DNA from: an uncultured Candidatus Melainabacteria bacterium
GTDB lineage: Bacteria; Cyanobacteriota; Vampirovibrionia; Gastranaerophilales; Gastranaerophilaceae
DNA: 37,667 nucleotides
Direction: 5' to 3'
Assembly: GCA_934728585.1 (NCBI GenBank)
Contig: CAKVDZ010000014.1
Location: 1-37,667 of the forward strand
A program made the translations under genes and the position numbers. Below, in pieces: positions 22,217 through 31,216 of the stretch. The stretch's first letter is position 1. Every line of letters starts with the position of its first letter. The notes under the pieces were generated by a model. It saw only the letters and a list, made by a program, of their open reading frames with translations, was not told the DNA's origin and searched no databases.

Positions 22217-23545
22217 GTGATGGAAAATAGATTAGAAGAAAAATATATAGTTACAGGTGGTGTTCCTCTTAAAGGTGAGGTTCACATCGGAGGTGCTAAA
22301 AACGCTGTATTAAAGCTTATGGCTGCTGCTGTTTTGGCAAAAGGTAAAACTTTAATTCACAATGTTCCTGATTTAACTGACGTTGAAATCATGTTGAACG
22401 TTATTCAAGAGTTGGGTACAAAAACTGAATACGACAAAGAACACAAGACTGTTACTATTGATGCGACAGATATTACAAGCGTTACAGCTAAATATGAATT
22501 AGTTAGTAAAATGAGGGCATCTTTCATTATTTTAGGTGCACTTGTTTCTCGCTGTAAAGAAGCTATTGTTGCACTCCCTGGAGGCTGTGCAATTGGTGAA
22601 AGACGTGTTGACTTCCACATAAAAGGTTTGGAAGCTTTAGGCGCTAAAATTAAAATTGAAAATGGTTATGTACATGCCAAGGCTTCAAAATTAACAGGAG
22701 CAGAGGTCTATTTAGACATTCCATCTGTTGGTGCAACAGAAAATATCATGTTAGCTGCAATTTTAGCTGATGGTGAAACAAGAATTCAAAATGCGGCAAG
22801 AGAACCAGAAATTATTGATTTGGCTAACTTCTTAAATGCTATGGGTGCTGAAGTTTCAGGAGCAGGTACTTCTGACATTATTATCAACGGTGTAACTCAA
22901 GATAAACTTCACCCAATTGAATACACTACAATTCCTGATAGAATTGAAGCTGGTACGTTTATGACAGCTGTTGTTGCAACAAGAGGAAAAGCTATTATCA
23001 GAAATATTTTTCCAGCACATTTGACATTTTTCAATAATAAGTTATTGAAAATGGGAGCGAATATTAAACTTATTGAACCAACAGCAATTGAAGTTTCTGC
23101 TAAAGGTAGATTAAATACAGTTAATTTTGTAACTCAACCATATCCAGGATTTCCAACAGATTTGCAATCTATGGCGATGGTATTGTTATCAACTGCAAAT
23201 GGTGTTGGTATTATTACTGAAAGCTTGTATGAAAATAGATTTATGCAAGTTCCAGACTTAAGACGTATGGGTGCGGATATTCATCAAGATAGAAATCACG
23301 CTATCATCAAAGGTGTAAAAAAATTAACAAGTGCTGCTGTGTCTGCCAGTGATTTGAGAGCTGGTGCATCGTTAGTTGTTGCGGCTTTAATGGCAGAGGG
23401 CACATCAGAAATTAACAATTTACATCATATTGATAGAGGTTATGAAAACTTTGAATCAAAAATAAGAGCTCTTGGCGGTAAAATTGAGCGTGTTACTCCT
23501 TCGATTGTTTCACCTCAGGAGGGGTTAAATGAAGCAAGAATATAG
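22217..23545 (+). CDS. murA: UDP-N-acetylglucosamine 1-carboxyvinyltransferase
   Basis: MurA transfers enolpyruvate from PEP to UDP-GlcNAc, the first committed step of peptidoglycan synthesis and the target of fosfomycin. The 442-residue protein has GGAKNAVLKLMAAAVLAKG (about 23-41), a catalytic cysteine in ALPGGCAIGERRVDFH (near residue 124), so it is the fosfomycin-sensitive Cys type, and the C-terminal DLRAGASLVVAALMAEG. Either GTG 22217 or ATG 22220 may be the start; both are in frame. It begins the murA-small gene-mfd-foldase run. The downstream gene starts inside its last codons, using a strong AGGAGGGG site encoded by the murA end. Confidence 0.95.
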   Translation: MMENRLEEKYIVTGGVPLKGEVHIGGAKNAVLKLMAAAVLAKGKTLIHNVPDLTDVEIMLNVIQELGTKTEYDKEHKTVTIDATDITSVTAKYELVSKMRASFIILGALVSRCKEAIVALPGGCAIGERRVDFHIKGLEALGAKIKIENGYVHAKASKLTGAEVYLDIPSVGATENIMLAAILADGETRIQNAAREPEIIDLANFLNAMGAEVSGAGTSDIIINGVTQDKLHPIEYTTIPDRIEAGTFMTAVVATRGKAIIRNIFPAHLTFFNNKLLKMGANIKLIEPTAIEVSAKGRLNTVNFVTQPYPGFPTDLQSMAMVLLSTANGVGIITESLYENRFMQVPDLRRMGADIHQDRNHAIIKGVKKLTSAAVSASDLRAGASLVVAALMAEGTSEINNLHHIDRGYENFESKIRALGGKIERVTPSIVSPQEGLNEARI

Positions 23546-23864
23546 ACGCTGGTATGAACACGACCCTCTTTTATTAGAAGTTGTTGAGCTATTAAAAAAT
23601 TATCAAGATGAATTACGTTCTCAAGCTGAGATTTTTTTAAAGAAGATAGAAGAAAAAGTTTCAGTTGATGCTATAGATAAATTTTATGAAATGGTTAAAC
23701 CTGTAAATGGTAATCGTTGGTACGATAAAGACCCTGTTATTTCAAAAACTATTGAGTTATTGAGAGTTGTTCCTCCAGATGTTCAAAAATCTTGTGCGGA
23801 ACATTTTATAAAAGCTTTAAAAGATATTGGTGTTGATTACCAAAGTCCAAATATTAATGAGTAA
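23529..23864 (+). CDS. Small unknown protein with a duplicated RWY-DP motif
   Basis: A 111-residue cytoplasmic protein that I cannot assign. It is made of two similar halves: residues 7-47 and 63-103 share R-W-Y-x4-D-P ... E-L-L ... (A)-E-x-F-(L/I)-K ... V-D, with the first motifs exactly 56 residues apart. Each half looks like a helix pair. It overlaps the end of murA by 17 bases, using AGGAGGGG within murA, and its stop overlaps the mfd ATG (TAATG), so it is translationally linked to both. This tight packing argues strongly that it is real. A helper of Mfd or MurA is possible but unsupported by sequence. Confidence 0.8.
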   Translation: MKQEYRRWYEHDPLLLEVVELLKNYQDELRSQAEIFLKKIEEKVSVDAIDKFYEMVKPVNGNRWYDKDPVISKTIELLRVVPPDVQKSCAEHFIKALKDIGVDYQSPNINE

Positions 23865-26800
23865 TGTTAAATATTAATTGTGACAAGTTTGAAAAACTAA
23901 AAAAAATGGTAGTGAAAGGTTCTTCTTTTGTTGCCAGTGGTGTTACGTCTTTTTTTAGACTTGTTTTGTTGAACAAAATTAAGGAATATTCTGACAGAAA
24001 AATTATTTTTGTAACTTCAAATGAGCAGAGCGCTTTAAAATATCAATCTGATTATAGAAAAATTTATGGCAAAGATGTAGCTTTTATGCCTTTTCAAAGC
24101 GTTTCTATGTATGAAATGCTTTCATCAAACAAGTATGAATATGCCTCACAAGTTCAGATTATAAGGCAAAAACCAGATATCATCTTTACTCCAGTTAAAA
24201 CCTTACTGGAAAAATTTCCAGATGAGGCATTTTATAACAAAAATGCTATCAAATTAAAGCTTAATGAGTCTATTGATGTTACAGAATTTGCTAAAAAACT
24301 TGTAGAATATGGCTATAAGCGTTCTGTTATGGTTTCTGATATTGGAGAATTTTCTTTGCGTGGAGATATTATTGATGTATTTTCTTTGAATAAAAATCCG
24401 ATAAGAATTGAACTTTGGGGTGATGAAATTGTAGATATAAGGTATTTTAACAACGAAACTCAAAAATCTATTCAAAAAGTCAAAGAAATAGAAATTTTAC
24501 CTGTGTTTAAATTTTTATCCAGCGAAGATAAGTCTTTACCTAAAGAATTGTTGAATAAAGTTCAGGAAGAAGCTTATTTTGAGGGAATTGAAGCTTACCA
24601 ATCTTATTTTAATAAAAATCTATTGAATTTTTTCCAGATTTTTGACGATTATGTGCTAATTTTTGATGAAATGAGTGAAATTTATTCCAAATTTGATTTT
24701 TTAGATGAAAATTATGAAAATCAATATTTAGAAAATAAAAAATTATCGCTTATAAGTGAATTAAAAGATAAAAATCATTTATCATTTGATGAATTTGAAA
24801 AAGAAGTTGCAAAATTTCAAAAAATTGGCTTGAATAACTTTTTAGATGTTGAATTACCATTTAATATAGAATTTGACGCGCAACCTGTCATGAATTTTAA
24901 TGCTGATTTACAAAGAATTGCAGATTTTATCAATTCAAAGCTAGATTACGAAATTCTTATTTCTACAGATTATCCAGAGCGTGTAAAAGAAATTCTTGCA
25001 GAAAAGGGAATCTTTCACTGCCGATTTATGGAGGGTATAACTTCTTTTGGTACTATATCTGATGAATGCAAATTTGTTGTGCTTACCGATAGAGAATTGT
25101 TTAACAAACGTTCTAAGGAGGTAACTTCTCAAAAAAGGAATTATTATAAAGAAAAACAAGAATATATTGAAAACATAAACGATATTCAAGTTGGTGAATA
25201 TGTCGTTCACTCAATTCATGGGGTTGGTATTTATCAAGGGTTAACTCAACAAGAAATTGATGGGCAACTAAAGGATTATTTAACAATTGAATATGCCTCA
25301 AAAGATAAATTGCATATACCAGCAGAGCAAATAAATCTTTTATGCAGATATAGAGGTTCTGGTACTGTAAAACCAAAACTTTCGCGTATGGGAGGAAACG
25401 ATTGGGAGAATACAAAATCTAAGGTTAAAAAGGCTGTTGAATCTATTGCCTATGATTTATTACGACTTTACGCAAAACGAAAAATGCAAACAGGATTTAA
25501 GTTTGACTCGGATAGTAATTGGCAAATTGAAATGGAAGAAGCTTTTGAATATGTTGAAACACCTGATCAAATCCGTGCAATTGACGAGGTTAAACGAGAT
25601 ATGGAATCAGAAGCACCAATGGATAGACTAATATGCGGTGATGTAGGTTTTGGTAAAACAGAAGTTGCTATGCGTGCTATTTTTAAAGCGATAACTTCTG
25701 GTAAACAAGTTGCTGTAATTGTTCCGACAACTATTTTAGCGCTACAACATTACAAAACAATTTCGGATAGATTTAAACCTTTTGCGATGAATGTTGAATT
25801 GTTATCTCGTTTTCGTTCAGCAAAAGAACAAAAAGAAACTTTAAAGAGAATGGCTTTAGGTGAAACTGATGTCGTGATAGGTACACATAAATTGCTACAA
25901 GATGGCATTATCTTTAAAGATTTAGGCTTGCTTGTTATTGATGAAGAACATAGATTTGGTGTAAGACATAAAGAAAAATTAAAACAACTTAAAGAAAATA
26001 TTGATATTATTTCAATGTCAGCAACACCTATTCCAAGAACACTCTACATGTCACTTTCTGGAATAAAAGATATGTCGTTAATCAATACACCTCCGAAAAA
26101 CAGACTTCCTATTAAAACTTTTGTAGGTGAATTTAACGAAACAGCTGTAAAAAATGCTATTATTCATGAATTGGATAGAGAGGGGCAAGTTTTCTATCTT
26201 TATAATAGGGTTGAAACGATAAATGAATTTAAAGCTCAATTGCAAAAAATTGTTCCAAATGCGCGTATTGCAATCGGGCATGGACAAATGAATGAAAGCG
26301 AATTAGAAAAAATTATTGTTGATTTCGCAAATAATGAGTACGATATTTTACTTGCAACAACAATTATTGAAAACGGTTTAGATATCCCAAACGCAAATAC
26401 AATGATTATCCACGATGCAGATAAATTTGGCTTGGCTCAACTATATCAATTAAGAGGTCGTGTAGGTCGTTGTGAAAAACAAGCTTATTGTTATTGTTTC
26501 TACAAAAAAGACAAAAATCTTTCTGAGGAAGCCGTAAAACGTTTAAAAGCGATAAAAGAATTCACAACACTTGGAAGCGGTTACCAAATTGCACTTCGCG
26601 ATGTTGAAATTAGAGGTGTTGGAAATATTTTGGGTACAAAACAACATGGACATATGATTAATGTTGGTTTTGATACATATTGTCAATTATTAGATGAAGC
26701 TGTAAGAGAATTACAAGGTGAAAAACCAGAAAAAACAATTCCGACAATTGTTGATATTAATATCACAGCCTACATTCCAGATGAGTGGGTTGGCTCTGCT

Positions 26801-27232
26801 GAACAAAAGATGATTGAATATAAACGTTTGGCTGACGTAAAAAATCAAGTAGAGTTAGATTATATTGTAGATGAGTGGAAAGATAGATTTTCTAAAGCTC
26901 CAGAAGCTGTCGAAAACTTGATAAAATTAATTAAAATTCGACTTATGGCAACAGAGGTTAAAATATCTTTAATTAGAGAAACTTCTGATTGTATAAGAAT
27001 TTACACACCGTTCACACAGCCAGAATGGCGAATTATTAGTCCAAAACTACCAGCAGAACTTAACAAATATATTAAGTTTACTATTGCGCCAAAAACTTGT
27101 ACTGACGGCAATTCTATAATATTGCTTAACAATAAGTATCTTAATTTTGATGAAATATTTAACATATTAACAGATTTGTTTTATTATATAAATAAGATAT
27201 GTTATGAGTATTCTAACAGACAAGGAGAATAA
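23864..27232 (+). CDS. mfd: Transcription-repair coupling factor Mfd
   Basis: Mfd removes RNA polymerase stalled at DNA damage and recruits UvrA. The 1122-residue protein has the UvrB-like N-terminal modules (RGDIIDVFSLNKNPIRIELWGDE style block near 165-190), the CarD-like RNA polymerase interaction domain (VGEYVVHSIHGVGIYQGL, about 442-459), and the RecG-type translocase with Walker A CGDVGFGKTE (about 590), Walker B DEEH (about 691), SATPIPRTL, and motif VI QLRGRVGR; the C-terminal TRCF domain follows. Length and domain order are normal. The start is fixed by TAATG coupling to the preceding small gene. UvrABC genes are not in the window. Confidence 0.96.
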   Translation: MLNINCDKFEKLKKMVVKGSSFVASGVTSFFRLVLLNKIKEYSDRKIIFVTSNEQSALKYQSDYRKIYGKDVAFMPFQSVSMYEMLSSNKYEYASQVQIIRQKPDIIFTPVKTLLEKFPDEAFYNKNAIKLKLNESIDVTEFAKKLVEYGYKRSVMVSDIGEFSLRGDIIDVFSLNKNPIRIELWGDEIVDIRYFNNETQKSIQKVKEIEILPVFKFLSSEDKSLPKELLNKVQEEAYFEGIEAYQSYFNKNLLNFFQIFDDYVLIFDEMSEIYSKFDFLDENYENQYLENKKLSLISELKDKNHLSFDEFEKEVAKFQKIGLNNFLDVELPFNIEFDAQPVMNFNADLQRIADFINSKLDYEILISTDYPERVKEILAEKGIFHCRFMEGITSFGTISDECKFVVLTDRELFNKRSKEVTSQKRNYYKEKQEYIENINDIQVGEYVVHSIHGVGIYQGLTQQEIDGQLKDYLTIEYASKDKLHIPAEQINLLCRYRGSGTVKPKLSRMGGNDWENTKSKVKKAVESIAYDLLRLYAKRKMQTGFKFDSDSNWQIEMEEAFEYVETPDQIRAIDEVKRDMESEAPMDRLICGDVGFGKTEVAMRAIFKAITSGKQVAVIVPTTILALQHYKTISDRFKPFAMNVELLSRFRSAKEQKETLKRMALGETDVVIGTHKLLQDGIIFKDLGLLVIDEEHRFGVRHKEKLKQLKENIDIISMSATPIPRTLYMSLSGIKDMSLINTPPKNRLPIKTFVGEFNETAVKNAIIHELDREGQVFYLYNRVETINEFKAQLQKIVPNARIAIGHGQMNESELEKIIVDFANNEYDILLATTIIENGLDIPNANTMIIHDADKFGLAQLYQLRGRVGRCEKQAYCYCFYKKDKNLSEEAVKRLKAIKEFTTLGSGYQIALRDVEIRGVGNILGTKQHGHMINVGFDTYCQLLDEAVRELQGEKPEKTIPTIVDINITAYIPDEWVGSAEQKMIEYKRLADVKNQVELDYIVDEWKDRFSKAPEAVENLIKLIKIRLMATEVKISLIRETSDCIRIYTPFTQPEWRIISPKLPAELNKYIKFTIAPKTCTDGNSIILLNNKYLNFDEIFNILTDLFYYINKICYEYSNRQGE

Positions 27233-27233
27233 T

Positions 27234-28406
27234 ATGAAAAAAACTATTAAATTGTTAACTCTTATGTTGCTTGTTTCAATAGTATTCACTGGCTGTGGTT
27301 TAAAAGACAGAAATGCTATTGTAAAAGTTAATAATCACGTTATTACCCAAGGTGATTATGATGAATTATTTAAACAAACAATTAAAAATCCTGCATTACA
27401 AATGTTTGGTTTAAATGACAAAAAAATCGATAAAAAAAGTTTCATGTATTTGATGATTAAAGATAAAGTCGTAAATGAACTTATCATCAGAACTTTGATA
27501 GAAGATGAAGTTAACAAACGTGGTATTAAAGTGTCAAATAAAGATGCAGAAGAAGCTTTGCAAAAAGCAATAGAACAAGTTGGTTCAAAAGCAAAATTTA
27601 ATGAAATTTTAAAACAATACGGTGTATCTTTGGCTGAATTTAAAAAAGACTTAGTTGAAGAAGTTAAAATGAAAAAACTTGTTGATATGCTTGAAAAAGT
27701 TACAGTGACTGAAGCTGACGCTAAAAAATACTATAATCAAAACTTGAGCAAATTCAAGTATCCAGATAAAGTTAGAGCTTCTCACATCTTAATCGCTGCT
27801 AATGAAGAAGAAATTAAAGAATCAATAAAAGCTGATAGCAAAAATGCTCAAATTTCTGATTCAGAACTAAAATCTTTAGTAGACAAACAAATGGCTGAAA
27901 AATTGAAAAAAGCAAATGAAGTTTTGGTTCTAGTACAAAAAGACCCATCTGCATTTGCTAAAATTGCAAAAGAATCTTCAGAAGATGTTGAATCTGCAAA
28001 ACAAGGTGGTGATTTAGGTTTCTTTGCTCAACAAGAAATGGTTGAACCATTTGCAAAAGCAGCATTTGCTATGAAACCAAATACAATTAGTGGAATTGTT
28101 AAAACACCTTACGGTTACCATATTATAATGGTTACTGATAGAAAAGCCGCAGGTCAAGATTCATTTGAAAAAGTTAAATCTGATATTATGCTTTACTTAG
28201 AAAATGAAAAGAAAGTTAAAGTATTAGAAAACTTTATTGAATCTTTGAAGAAAACAGCTAAAATTGAATACGTAAATGAAGAATACAACCCAACAGATAT
28301 TCAAGAAGCTTTACGTAATCAAGCAAGACAAAGTTCAGCGGTTGCAGAACAAGTTGATGAAGCCAATCATTCAGCAACACCTGTAGCAGTTCCTGAAAAG
28401 AAATAA
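27234..28406 (+). CDS. PrsA/SurA-like parvulin foldase lipoprotein
   Basis: A 390-residue exported prolyl isomerase and chaperone. The N-terminus is a lipoprotein signal with lipobox F-T-G-Cys21, then a SurA_N/PrsA-type helical domain (about 25-165), a parvulin domain from KVRASHILIA (about 178) to GYHIIMVTDRKA (about 300), interrupted by an insertion of about 45 residues after the first strand, and a helical tail. GGDLGFFAQQEMVEPFAKAAF is the parvulin core. It would help fold proteins outside the cytoplasmic membrane. The upstream in-frame ATG at 27204 lacks a site; 27234 has AAGGAG six bases ahead and gives the lipoprotein signal. It follows mfd by one base and ends at a strong terminator. 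Confidence 0.92.
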   Translation: MKKTIKLLTLMLLVSIVFTGCGLKDRNAIVKVNNHVITQGDYDELFKQTIKNPALQMFGLNDKKIDKKSFMYLMIKDKVVNELIIRTLIEDEVNKRGIKVSNKDAEEALQKAIEQVGSKAKFNEILKQYGVSLAEFKKDLVEEVKMKKLVDMLEKVTVTEADAKKYYNQNLSKFKYPDKVRASHILIAANEEEIKESIKADSKNAQISDSELKSLVDKQMAEKLKKANEVLVLVQKDPSAFAKIAKESSEDVESAKQGGDLGFFAQQEMVEPFAKAAFAMKPNTISGIVKTPYGYHIIMVTDRKAAGQDSFEKVKSDIMLYLENEKKVKVLENFIESLKKTAKIEYVNEEYNPTDIQEALRNQARQSSAVAEQVDEANHSATPVAVPEKK

Positions 28407-28417
28407 CAAATTTTTAT

Positions 28418-28458
28418 AAAAAAAAGAAAGAGGTTTTTACAACCTCTTTCTTTTTTTT
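28418..28458 (+). terminator. Rho-independent terminator after the foldase gene
   Basis: Stem of 18 pairs, AAAGAAAGAGGTT/AACCTCTTTCTTT with flanking A/T (left arm ends 28435, right arm begins 28441), five-base loop and eight T. Confidence 0.9.
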
Positions 28459-28487
28459 GTCTGTTGTAAATATTTGTTAAAAAGCTC

Positions 28488-28515
28488 TAAAGTTTAAGGC
28501 TTAAACTGCCGTAAA
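28488..28515 (+). promoter_or_regulatory. Sigma-28-like promoter with embedded palindrome
   Basis: TAAAGTTT (28488-28495) and GCCGTAAA (28508-28515), 12 bases apart, closely match the flagellar sigma-28 consensus TAAAGTTT-N11-GCCGATAA. The spacer contains a perfect inverted repeat AGTTTAAGGCTTAAACT (28491-28507) overlapping the -35. A sigma-70 reading is weak (TATAAC at 28522, poor -35). Confidence 0.45.
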
Positions 28516-28548
28516 CATGAGTATAACTTAAATTAATGGTAGGTAAAT

Positions 28549-29817
28549 ATGGGATTAGCAGCATCACAAGCAAGATTATTAACTCTTACATCAAGGTTGT
28601 CTTCAATTGAATTGAAGCAACAGATGATTGCTAATGCAAAAATTTTGTTAGCAAATGACTCAGAAGAAGTTTCAACAAAATACACAAAGGCTTTGAATAA
28701 CCAAACTTTAAAAATGTCAGACGGTACAAATGAAATACCTATGACTTATGACAATTTAAAATCCTTTGGTTACGATGTTAAGAGAACTGGTGATGGTTTG
28801 ATGGCAGGTGAAACTTCTTATCCTAAATCTTCTGAAAAAGTCTTTTCTTCAGGGGATGTATTATCAATTCCAGTTGTACAAAAGCCAAGTCAACCTAGAC
28901 CTTCTTCAACTCAACTTAATCCTCCAATAAAAACGGTTTATGAAAATGTTGTTTTTGATTCAGTAGCAATTGCAGACTCTTTAAGTATACTTAATGGTAC
29001 GAATGACTATGGAAAATGGATGACGACAAGAGGTTCGACATTGCCTTCTCAAGCATCACAATTAGCAGTTATTGCAAATAAAGTAGGTGCATTTTCTGCA
29101 AATGCATCAAAAATTAATGCCTTTAAAGCAGAAGTTTCAAAGGTTGGCATTGTGTATACAACTAAAAACAATGCTTCATATTATTCAGCAAATAACATTA
29201 ATGCTTTGTACTCTAAATTCTATGATGTAAAGAGTTCTTTATCAAAAGATGTAGATACATATAATAATAGCTTACCAGCAAAAAATAAAGCCGCAAATGA
29301 AGATTATCAAAGAAAATGTCAAGCACATGATGAAGCGGTTAATCTTAAAAAACAATGGGACGAATATGATAGTTATTTGGATAAGCTAGAAAAAGCTAAG
29401 CTTAATACTCAAGACGGTACATCTTCAGTAGGCGGAGCAGGTGGCGCAGGTGCTTCTGCAGGTGCTTCTGGAAGCTCTTCAAATCCTCAAGCGCAAGCTT
29501 TGGCTCAACAATTAAAATCAAATCCTCAATTCTTAATTCAGGGTTTATTGAGTGGATATTTGACTTTAGTAAAAGACGGTCAAGATGTATCGTTATCTTC
29601 AGCAACAAATATTTTAGAACAATATGACAAGTCAGATGATGCGGCAGCGGAAGCAGAATATAACGCGCAAATGGCAAAAATTAACAGAAAAGAAAAAGTG
29701 CTAGATAATCAAATGAAAAGTTTAGATACTGAACACAGTGCTATGCAACAAGAAATTGAATCTGTTAAGTCGATTATTTCAAAACACGCAGAAAATGACT
29801 TTAATTTATTTGGATAG
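28549..29817 (+). CDS. Unknown protein with helical ends, possible secreted axial-type protein
   Basis: The 422-residue protein starts MGLAASQARLLTLTSRLSSI and belongs to no family that I can name, though this N-terminus recalls a group common in gut Vampirovibrionia. The first 40 residues and the last 60 (from about 362, EAEYNAQMAKINRKEKVLD onward) are predicted long amphipathic helices; the middle is Ser/Asn/Gln-rich with a Gly/Ala/Ser-rich linker (GGAGGAGASAGASGSSS, about 297-313). Helical ends around a variable middle, no signal peptide, is the layout of flagellar or type III secreted axial proteins. The upstream sigma-28-like promoter fits that idea. No flagellar gene is nearby, so this stays a hypothesis. 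Start supported by GGTAGGTAA. Confidence 0.65.
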   Translation: MGLAASQARLLTLTSRLSSIELKQQMIANAKILLANDSEEVSTKYTKALNNQTLKMSDGTNEIPMTYDNLKSFGYDVKRTGDGLMAGETSYPKSSEKVFSSGDVLSIPVVQKPSQPRPSSTQLNPPIKTVYENVVFDSVAIADSLSILNGTNDYGKWMTTRGSTLPSQASQLAVIANKVGAFSANASKINAFKAEVSKVGIVYTTKNNASYYSANNINALYSKFYDVKSSLSKDVDTYNNSLPAKNKAANEDYQRKCQAHDEAVNLKKQWDEYDSYLDKLEKAKLNTQDGTSSVGGAGGAGASAGASGSSSNPQAQALAQQLKSNPQFLIQGLLSGYLTLVKDGQDVSLSSATNILEQYDKSDDAAAEAEYNAQMAKINRKEKVLDNQMKSLDTEHSAMQQEIESVKSIISKHAENDFNLFG

Positions 29818-29838
29818 TTCTGTAATATTATCTAGTCT

Positions 29839-29866
29839 TTGCATGTAATCTTGTTTTTGATATAAT
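29839..29866 (+). promoter_or_regulatory. prfA promoter
   Basis: TTGCAT (29839-29844), a 16-base spacer, perfect TATAAT (29861-29866). The leader of about 20 bases carries GCGAGG before the ATG. Confidence 0.7.
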
Positions 29867-29891
29867 TTTATCAAAAGCGAGGTTATTTGTT

Positions 29892-30974
29892 ATGAAAGAT
29901 ATGCTAGATAAAATTAAGCAAATTGAAGAAAAATATAATGAACTAGGTTTAACTCTTTCAGATCCAGCTGTTATTCAGGATTACAATAGATTTAAAGATT
30001 TATCTAAACAACGTAAATCTATGGAAGAAACTGTTGAATTGTATTATGCTTGGAAAAAAGCTGTTGATGCGATAAATGATGCAAAAGAGATGATTAAATC
30101 TGAATCAGACGAAGAAATGAAAGAATTTTTACGTTCTGATATTGAAGAAAACGAAGCAAAAATTGTTGATTACGAAGAAAAAATGAAAATTTTACTTCTA
30201 CCTCGCGACCCAATGGACGATAAAGATATTATGCTTGAAATCCGTGGTGGTGCTGGTGGTGACGAAGCCAACATTTTCGCAGGTGATTTGGCAAGAATGT
30301 ATTTAAAATACGCTGATAAAAAAGGTTGGCAAACTCAAATTCTATCAAAAACTGAATGCGAAGCTGGCGGATATTCTGAAATTATTATTTCAATTAAGGG
30401 TGACGCGGTTTATTCTCAATTAAAATACGAATCTGGTGTTCACCGTGTACAGCGTGTTCCTCAAACTGAATCTCAAGGACGTGTTCATACATCAACTGCA
30501 ACAGTTGCTGTAATGCCAGAGGTTGATGACGTTGAAATTGAAATTAAACCTGAAGATATTGAAATGTCTACAGCTCGTTCTGGTGGTGCTGGTGGTCAAA
30601 ACGTTAACAAGGTAGAAACTGCTGCCAGATTATTCCACAAGCCAACAGGTATTATGATTTTCTGTACAGAAGAACGTTCTCAATTGCAAAACAAAGAACG
30701 TGCTATGCAAATTTTGAAAGCTAAATTATACGATTTAGAAGTTCAAAAACAAACAAAAGAAATTACAGACTTACGTCGTTCACAAGTAGGTTCTGGCGAC
30801 AGAAGTGAACGTATTAGAACTTATAACTTCCCTCAAGGAAGACTTACTGACCACAGAATTGGTCAAAACTTGAATGTTTGGACTGTTATTGACGGTGATT
30901 TAGATGAACTTTTGCATCTATTAATTGAATATGACCAAAAATTGAAATTGGAAAAATTAGCTGAAGTGAACTAG
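29892..30974 (+). CDS. prfA: Peptide chain release factor 1
   Basis: RF1 reads UAA and UAG and triggers peptide release. The 360-residue protein has the GGQ catalytic loop in SGGAGGQNVNKVETAARL (about 231-248) and the codon-reading tripeptide region VPQTESQGRVHTS (about 188-200), where P-Q-T marks RF1 rather than the SPF of RF2. The acidic IRGGAGGDEA motif and the C-terminal RSERIRTYNFPQGRLTDHRI are also typical. It has its own promoter and leads directly (no gap) into ylxR-infB-rbfA-truB, in the place where nusA is usually found. Confidence 0.96.
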   Translation: MKDMLDKIKQIEEKYNELGLTLSDPAVIQDYNRFKDLSKQRKSMEETVELYYAWKKAVDAINDAKEMIKSESDEEMKEFLRSDIEENEAKIVDYEEKMKILLLPRDPMDDKDIMLEIRGGAGGDEANIFAGDLARMYLKYADKKGWQTQILSKTECEAGGYSEIIISIKGDAVYSQLKYESGVHRVQRVPQTESQGRVHTSTATVAVMPEVDDVEIEIKPEDIEMSTARSGGAGGQNVNKVETAARLFHKPTGIMIFCTEERSQLQNKERAMQILKAKLYDLEVQKQTKEITDLRRSQVGSGDRSERIRTYNFPQGRLTDHRIGQNLNVWTVIDGDLDELLHLLIEYDQKLKLEKLAEVN

Positions 30975-31190
30975 ATGAAACATTTAAGAAAATGTATTGG
31001 TTGCGGTACTGTTCAGAATCGTGATACAATGATTAAAATTACATACGATAAGTTGAATAATGATATTACTTTAAACCCAGATACGAAAAAATTTGGCAGA
31101 TCGGTATATCTTTGTTATAATAAATTGTGTATAGAAAAGGCTTCAAAAAAAAATAAGCTACTAAAGGCTTTAAAGATAGATAAATCTTGA
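30975..31190 (+). CDS. ylxR: YlxR (DUF448) RNA-binding protein
   Basis: A 71-residue basic protein with the YlxR family marks: RKCIGCGTVQNRDTMI (5-20) and GRSVYLCYNKLCIEKA (about 41-56). YlxR-fold proteins bind RNA; in some bacteria the protein affects RNase P or acts as a regulator, but this is not settled. It lies immediately after prfA and its TGA overlaps a possible TTG of infB. Its usual partner is nusA-infB; here infB is downstream and nusA is missing. Confidence 0.9.
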   Translation: MKHLRKCIGCGTVQNRDTMIKITYDKLNNDITLNPDTKKFGRSVYLCYNKLCIEKASKKNKLLKALKIDKS

Positions 31191-31216
31191 AATCGAAAGG
31201 ATTAATTTTTAATAAT

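Noticed and set aside
24254..25415. Minus-strand frames within mfd
   Set aside because: Antisense shadows of a well-conserved gene, with no ribosome sites and no recognisable protein content.
27204..27233. ATG at 27204 as the foldase start
   Set aside because: It overlaps mfd, has no ribosome site and would bury the lipoprotein signal; AAGGAG supports 27234.
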